From NCBI GenBank assembly GCA_003151665.1, contig PLYD01000154.1:34120-48944 (forward strand): a stretch of DNA of 14,825 bases. The letters run 5' to 3'. The number at the start of each line of letters is the position of its first letter. Within the stretch, counting starts at the first letter, position 1. The notes beneath the pieces are model-generated. The model was not told the DNA's origin and ran no database searches. It worked only from the letters and a program-made list of their open reading frames with translations. Shown here piece by piece: positions 13,701-14,825 of the stretch. The translations under genes were made by a program, and so were the position numbers. This DNA comes from Candidatus Dormiibacterota bacterium. Its GTDB lineage: Bacteria; Chloroflexota; Dormibacteria; Dormibacterales; Dormibacteraceae.

Positions 13701-14614
13701 CGCCACCGCCCGACCAGCTCGACCTCTGGCTCGAGGTCGGCGTTGAAACGCCTCTTCACCTCTATCCGCGCTCGCTCAATCAACTTCGCAACGTCTTTGG
13801 CGGTCGCGCCGCCCTCGTTGACTATGAAGTTGCCGTGCATCTCGGAGATCACTGCCTTGCCTTCACGCAAGCCCTTCAGTCCAGCGGCCTGCACCAGCCG
13901 CCCGGCCGAATCGCCCGGCGGGTTCTTGAAAACGCTGCCGCAGTTCTTCGTCTTGATGGGTTGTGTCTCGTTGCGTTCGCGTGTGAGCTTGGCCATCTCG
14001 GCCTTCGCCTCTTCCCCATCGCCCCGTTTGAGCTGGATGGTGGCCGCAACGAGGAATCCACCCTTCAGGTCACCCTCGCGCAGGGCGGAGGTGCGGTACC
14101 CGAACTTGAGGTCCGCCGGTGTCCATTTCTTCTCTTTGGAACCGGGCATGAAGCCGCACGCCTCCACCATGACCTCCCGCATCTCTTTGCCCCAGCAGCC
14201 CGCGTTCTGATACACCGCGCCGCCCACGGACCCCGGCACGCCGATCGCGAACTCGAACCCGCGCAGGTTGGCGTCCGCCGCGATTCGGGCGAGGCGCATC
14301 ATCTTCAGCCCGGCGGCCGCGGTGATCCGCGTGCCGTCGATGCGGTGCTCGCGCGTCACCACGCGAACGACCAGGCCATCGACGCCGGCGTCCGCGATCA
14401 GGAGGTTGGTGCCGGCGCCAAGCAGGAAATATGGGATCCCCCGCTCCCGCGCGCCGTCGAGCACTTTCTCAATGCCTTCGGCCTTTGCGGGCTCGATGAA
14501 GAAATCCGCCGGCCCACCGATGCCAAAAGAGGTGTGCGAAGCCAGCGGCTCATTCTCCCTTACCGCAGGGAGTCCGCGCAACCACGCGACGTTAGACGCG
14601 CTGCGCCAGCTCAT
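13697..14614 (-). CDS. murB: UDP-N-acetylenolpyruvoylglucosamine reductase (MurB, Gram-positive-like)
   Basis: MurB reduces the enolpyruvyl group to give UDP-MurNAc, using FAD and NADPH. The protein of about 305 aa shows HTSFGIGGPADFF (27-39), LGAGTNLLIADAGVDGLVV (65-83), EFAIGVPGSVGGAVYQNAG (121-139), FGYRTSALR (171-179), NCGSVFKNP (224-232) with the proton-donor Ser227, and EPEVELVG (295-302) with the catalytic Glu297. Length and the FGYRTS segment resemble the Staphylococcus-type enzyme rather than E. coli MurB. The start is uncertain: ATG 14614 (overlapping murC by 23 nt) gives the usual N-terminal length, while TTG 14581 (10 nt after murC) would give 294 aa; neither has a clear Shine-Dalgarno sequence. 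murC precedes it and ddl follows. Confidence 0.95.
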   Translation of the reverse strand: MSWRSASNVAWLRGLPAVRENEPLASHTSFGIGGPADFFIEPAKAEGIEKVLDGARERGIPYFLLGAGTNLLIADAGVDGLVVRVVTREHRIDGTRITAAAGLKMMRLARIAADANLRGFEFAIGVPGSVGGAVYQNAGCWGKEMREVMVEACGFMPGSKEKKWTPADLKFGYRTSALREGDLKGGFLVAATIQLKRGDGEEAKAEMAKLTRERNETQPIKTKNCGSVFKNPPGDSAGRLVQAAGLKGLREGKAVISEMHGNFIVNEGGATAKDVAKLIERARIEVKRRFNADLEPEVELVGRWR

Positions 14615-14825
14615 CGCCCAGCTTGCGGATGTCGCCCGCACCCATCAAAAGGAGGATGTCGTCACGTCCGACCATGCCTTCCAGCACGTGGCGCGCGCCC
14701 TGGAAATCACCAACGTAAGAACCGTTGGGCAGGAGGTTGGCCAGGTCGCTCGCCTGCACGCCCGTCGGATTGTCCTCGCCGGCCGAGTACACGTCGAGCA
14801 CCAACACTTTGTCCGCGCCCGTGAA
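14592..14825 (-). CDS. murC: UDP-N-acetylmuramate--L-alanine ligase (MurC), C-terminal end only
   Basis: Only the last 77 residues are in the window; the rest lies beyond the right edge. They match the C-terminal (third) domain of MurC, which adds L-Ala to UDP-MurNAc: FTGADKVLVLDVYSAGE at the beginning, DNPTGVQASDLANLL in the middle, YVGDF, and the near-terminal LLLMGAGDIRKLGDELAQRV. The murC-murB-ddl order and continuous fit support MurC over other Mur ligases. The stop is TAA at 14594-14592. Confidence 0.92.
   Translation of the reverse strand, partial: FTGADKVLVLDVYSAGEDNPTGVQASDLANLLPNGSYVGDFQGARHVLEGMVGRDDILLLMGAGDIRKLGDELAQRV

Noticed and set aside
12792..14210. 472-codon open frame on the plus strand
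   Set aside because: It lies opposite ddl and murB, both intact with full motifs, and its translation is His/Arg-rich without domain similarity.
1..14825. Mobile elements, CRISPR arrays, tRNA or rRNA genes, rho-independent terminators
   Set aside because: None seen: intergenic gaps are too short, there are no inverted-repeat-bounded ORFs, no repeat-spacer pattern, and no GC hairpin followed by a T run.

Overview
The window carries one continuous, co-directional block of core housekeeping and cell-division genes, all on the minus strand, so transcription runs from the right edge to the left. Reading in that direction: murC (C-terminal end only), murB, ddl, ftsQ, a DUF1290 'small basic protein', ftsA, ftsZ, nrdR, pgeF, yggS, yggT, ileS, lspA, rluD, gmk, coaBC and priA (N-terminal part only). 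No mobile element, CRISPR array, rRNA, tRNA or convincing accessory gene is visible.

The DNA is GC-rich and coding density is close to complete. The order merges two arrangements familiar from Gram-positive-type (Terrabacteria) genomes: the dcw cell-wall/division cluster (murC-murB-ddl-ftsQ-sbp-ftsA-ftsZ) and the ylm/ileS/lspA/rluD string that follows ftsZ in Firmicutes, joined to gmk-coaBC-priA. The Gram-positive-like MurB, the Thermus-like IleRS, the DUF1290 protein between ftsQ and ftsA, and nrdR directly after ftsZ suggest Chloroflexota or a relative such as Dormibacterota. That placement is inference from gene content, not a phylogeny.

Right part (11.5-14.8 kb): the last peptidoglycan precursor steps (MurC, MurB, Ddl) and the membrane division proteins FtsQ and DUF1290, joined by overlapping stop/start codons. 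Centre (8.4-11.5 kb): FtsA and FtsZ followed by the ribonucleotide reductase repressor NrdR. Between DUF1290 and ftsA lies the only sizeable gap (243 nt); it has a perfect TATAAT and two pairs of direct repeats and is probably the ftsA-ftsZ control region. Left part (0-8.35 kb): the PgeF/YggS/YggT trio (ylmD-ylmE-ylmG without sepF), IleRS, lipoprotein signal peptidase, pseudouridine synthase, guanylate kinase (with no rpoZ after it), CoaBC and the start of PriA.

I see no new multi-gene system. The points worth a second look are local: an apparent CTG start for rluD, missing signature residues in CoaBC, FtsZ, FtsA and IleRS, an apparent internal deletion in IleRS, the repeat-rich ftsA upstream region, a hairpin against the ftsQ start, and a 9-mer shared upstream of two TTG-start genes.
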